Source: Anaerolineales bacterium UBA6663 (GTDB lineage Bacteria > Chloroflexota > Anaerolineae > Anaerolineales > UBA6663). Taken from it: a stretch of 7,785 bases of DNA. This document shows, piece by piece, positions 6,119 to 7,785 of this stretch (position 1 is the stretch's first letter; the number at the start of each line of letters is the position of its first letter). The stretch lies in NCBI GenBank assembly GCA_002455335.1, contig DKKP01000030.1, forward strand, positions 1-7,785, read 5' to 3'. A program made the position numbers and the translations under genes. Below the pieces are notes generated by a model. The model had not been told where the DNA came from. It made no database searches and was given only the letters and a program-made list of their open reading frames with translations.

Positions 6119-6670
6119 ATGCATCATATGCAAGAGCGATACAAGACTGAGATTGTGCCGGCGCTCCGCAAGGAGTTTGGCTTCTCCAACATCATGGAGG
6201 TGCCACGGCTGACCAAAGTGGTCGTGAACATCGGCGTGGGCTCCGAGACGCTGACCGACAACAAGGCCGTCGACGCGGCGGTCAAGGACCTGACCACGAT
6301 CGTGGGTCAGAAGCCGGTTGTGACAAAGGCGCGCAAGTCGATCTCGAACTTCAAGCTGCGCGAGGGCAAGGCGATCGGCGTCAAGGTGACGCTGCGCGGC
6401 GAGCGCATGTGGTCGTTCCTCGACCGTCTGATGAACGTGGCGCTGCCGCGCGTGCGCGACTTCCGCGGCATCCCGGGCGACAGCTTCGACGGCCGTGGCA
6501 ACTACACGCTGGGCCTGCGCGAGCAACTTGTCTTCCCGGAGATCGAGTACGACAAGATCGACAAACTGCGCGGCATGGAGATCACGGTCGTGACCACGGC
6601 AAAGACCGATGAGCACGGGCGGCGATTGCTGCAAATTCTGGGCATGCCGTTCCGGAAGAAAGGCGCGTAA
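6119..6670 (+). CDS. rplE: 50S ribosomal protein L5 (uL5)
   Basis: L5 binds 5S rRNA, forms the central protuberance and contacts P-site tRNA and S13. The 183-residue product contains [18 protein letters not shown] (about 24-41), [21 protein letters not shown], then VTLRGERMW and the long signature [22 protein letters not shown] near residues 107-128, ending in [10 protein letters not shown] and FRKKGA. All are standard for the family. The ATG at 6119 is backed by an SD AAGGAG at 6103-6108 (10-nt spacing). A second ATG three codons on (6128) begins closer to the usual N-terminus but would put the SD 19 nt away. Confidence 0.98.
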   Translation: MHHMQERYKTEIVPALRKEFGFSNIMEVPRLTKVVVNIGVGSETLTDNKAVDAAVKDLTTIVGQKPVVTKARKSISNFKLREGKAIGVKVTLRGERMWSFLDRLMNVALPRVRDFRGIPGDSFDGRGNYTLGLREQLVFPEIEYDKIDKLRGMEITVVTTAKTDEHGRRLLQILGMPFRKKGA

Positions 6671-6673
6671 GGC

Positions 6674-6856
6674 ATGGCGAAGACAAGCATTATTGTTCGA
6701 GAAACGCGGCGCAAGTTTGCGGTGCGTGTCCGCAACCGCTGCGTGCGGTGCGGTCGGCCGCGCGGTTATATCCGCCGCTTCAAATTGTGCCGCATCTGCT
6801 TCCGCGAGCTTGCCCTTGCCGGGCAGATCCCCGGCGTGGTCAAGTCGTCGTGGTGA
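6674..6856 (+). CDS. rpsN: 30S ribosomal protein S14, zinc-binding type (uS14)
   Basis: S14 is in the 30S head beside S3 and S10. This is the short, zinc-binding form: 60 residues with CVRC at 23-26 and CRIC at 39-42, a C-x2-C-x12-C-x2-C ligand set, followed by the conserved [18 protein letters not shown] end. The long zinc-free form (about 100 residues) found in E. coli is absent. Only 3 nt separate it from the rplE stop; its SD is probably AAAGG (6659-6663) within the end of rplE. The zinc form is normal in many Gram-positive, Thermus and Chloroflexota-type bacteria and helps exclude a proteobacterial source. No frame damage is seen. Confidence 0.98.
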   Translation: MAKTSIIVRETRRKFAVRVRNRCVRCGRPRGYIRRFKLCRICFRELALAGQIPGVVKSSW

Positions 6857-6883
6857 GTCGGAAGCAGCAGGAGGTCTGACGAC

Positions 6884-7294
6884 ATGCAGAGCGATCCTAT
6901 CGCGGACATGCTGACGCGCATCCGCAACGGTTTGATGGCCGGCCACGCGAGCGTCTCGCTGCCGGGAAGCCAGCTCAAGCTGGCCATTGCCCAGATTCTC
7001 AAAGAAGAGGGCTTTATTGAAGACTTTGCCACCCTGACGGCCGAGGGCCAGGTGCAGCCGACGCTGCGCGTGAGCCTGAAGTACGTCGGCGAGCGCCGCG
7101 CCAAGAAACCCGTGATCTCGGGTCTCGAGCGCGTGTCCAAGCCGGGCCGGCGGATCTACTCCGGCCGCAAGGACATCCCGTGGGTGCTCTCGGGCATGGG
7201 TATCGCCATCCTGTCCACGCCGAAGGGCGTGATGACGGGCGCCAAGGCGCGCAAGCTTGGCGTCGGTGGCGAGGTCCTGTGCAAGGTTTGGTAA
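6884..7294 (+). CDS. rpsH: 30S ribosomal protein S8 (uS8)
   Basis: S8 is a primary 16S rRNA-binding protein that folds the central domain; in E. coli it also represses the spc operon through the L5 mRNA. The 136-residue product starts [13 protein letters not shown] after MQS, has [10 protein letters not shown] at about 39-48, [10 protein letters not shown] near residues 85-94, the [21 protein letters not shown] region and the GGEVLCKVW terminus. Length is typical. It has the best SD in the window, AGGAGG at 6869-6874, 9 nt before the ATG, in a 27-nt gap after rpsN. Confidence 0.98.
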   Translation: MQSDPIADMLTRIRNGLMAGHASVSLPGSQLKLAIAQILKEEGFIEDFATLTAEGQVQPTLRVSLKYVGERRAKKPVISGLERVSKPGRRIYSGRKDIPWVLSGMGIAILSTPKGVMTGAKARKLGVGGEVLCKVW

Positions 7295-7307
7295 GGGAGG
7301 CACGGAC

Positions 7308-7785
7308 ATGTCCCGAATTGGCAAGAAAGTGATCGTGTTGCCCCAGGGCGTCACGATCGACATCAAAGGCAGCGCGGTCAAGGTCAAGGGCCCGAAGGGC
7401 GAACTCAGCCGCACGTTCTCGCCGGTCATCACGATCGAGCAGAAGGACGGCGAGGTGCACTGTGTTCGGCCGTCGGAGGAGCGCCAGGTCAAGGCGCTGC
7501 ATGGCACGACCCGCGCCGTGCTCAACAACATGGTGGTCGGTGTCAGCACCGGCTTCTCGAAAGCCCTGCAGGTCGAAGGCGTGGGTTACCGCGCCGAGAT
7601 GAAGGGCAAGAAGCTTGTAATGGCGCTCGGGTACTCGCACCCGGTCGAGGTCGAACCGCCGGACGGCATCGCCTTCACGGTCGATGAGAAGGCGCGTGTG
7701 ATCACGATCTCGGGCGTCGATCGCGAGCAGGTCGGCCAGGTGACAGCTAATTTGCGCGCCTGGCGCAAGCCGGAGCCCTACAAGG
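7308..7785 (+). CDS. rplF: 50S ribosomal protein L6 (uL6), partial at window end
   Basis: L6 has two similar RNA-binding domains and lies near the sarcin-ricin loop, close to the elongation-factor site. The window holds 159 residues: MSRIGKKVIVLPQGVTI, KVKGPKGELSRTF, then TRAVLNNMVVGVSTGFSKALQVEGVGYRAE, a second domain with LGYSHPVEVEPPDGIAF, ISGVDREQVGQVTANLRAW and finally RKPEPYK, which normally continues GKG. About 20 residues are missing, cut by the window end rather than by mutation. SD GGGAGG (7295-7300) is 7 nt before the ATG and directly follows the rpsH stop. Confidence 0.97.
   Translation, partial: MSRIGKKVIVLPQGVTIDIKGSAVKVKGPKGELSRTFSPVITIEQKDGEVHCVRPSEERQVKALHGTTRAVLNNMVVGVSTGFSKALQVEGVGYRAEMKGKKLVMALGYSHPVEVEPPDGIAFTVDEKARVITISGVDREQVGQVTANLRAWRKPEPYK

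Noticed and set aside
5828..7549. 573-codon open frame on the - strand
   Set aside because: It lies fully antisense to rplX, rplE, rpsN, rpsH and rplF, whose products are certain. Its product is R/H/L/A-rich with no recognisable domain, as expected from GC-rich codon positions.

Overview
This window is a bacterial ribosomal-protein superoperon (S10-spc type), read entirely on the + strand. It is high-GC, with GC-rich third codon positions and Shine-Dalgarno (SD) sites of the AGGAG type before most genes. The gene order is rplC-rplD-rplW-rplB-rpsS-rplV-rpsC-rplP-rpmC-rpsQ-rplN-rplX-rplE-rpsN-rpsH-rplF, the standard bacterial order, and the last gene is cut by the window end. The zinc-binding form of S14 and the look of L3 (a THGxSDR stretch in its central loop) suggest Chloroflexota. 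That is an inference from remembered family features, not a search result.

Layout. Positions 1-167 are a perfect inverted repeat with 82-bp arms and a 3-base loop; its core looks like a two-way intrinsic terminator. Positions 168-518 hold no gene. They contain a good sigma-70-type promoter (-10 TATAAT at 239-244) and a leader of roughly 270 nt that can form many hairpins, including three pairs of the same complementary heptamer. The L3 gene starts at 519. Positions 519-7785 hold 16 tightly packed genes: several overlap by 1-4 nt and most gaps are under 30 nt. Two gaps are larger: 65 nt between rplB and rpsS, with a small hairpin, and 92 nt between rpsC and rplP, filled with 8-nt-period repeats that fold into a 23-bp hairpin next to the rplP ribosome-binding site.

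How it works together. All products are structural proteins of the 70S ribosome. L3, L4, L23, L2, L22, L16, L29, L14, L24, L5 and L6 belong to the 50S subunit; S19, S3, S17, S14 and S8 belong to the 30S subunit. Tight packing and stop/start overlaps point to co-transcription and translational coupling. The usual first gene, rpsJ (S10), does not lie between the terminator-like palindrome and rplC, so this transcript appears to begin at rplC.

The coding part is ordinary. The points worth a second look are non-coding: the terminal palindrome (possibly an assembly fold-back), the structured rplC leader, and the octamer-repeat hairpin between rpsC and rplP. I see no sign of a new enzymatic, defence or mobile system.
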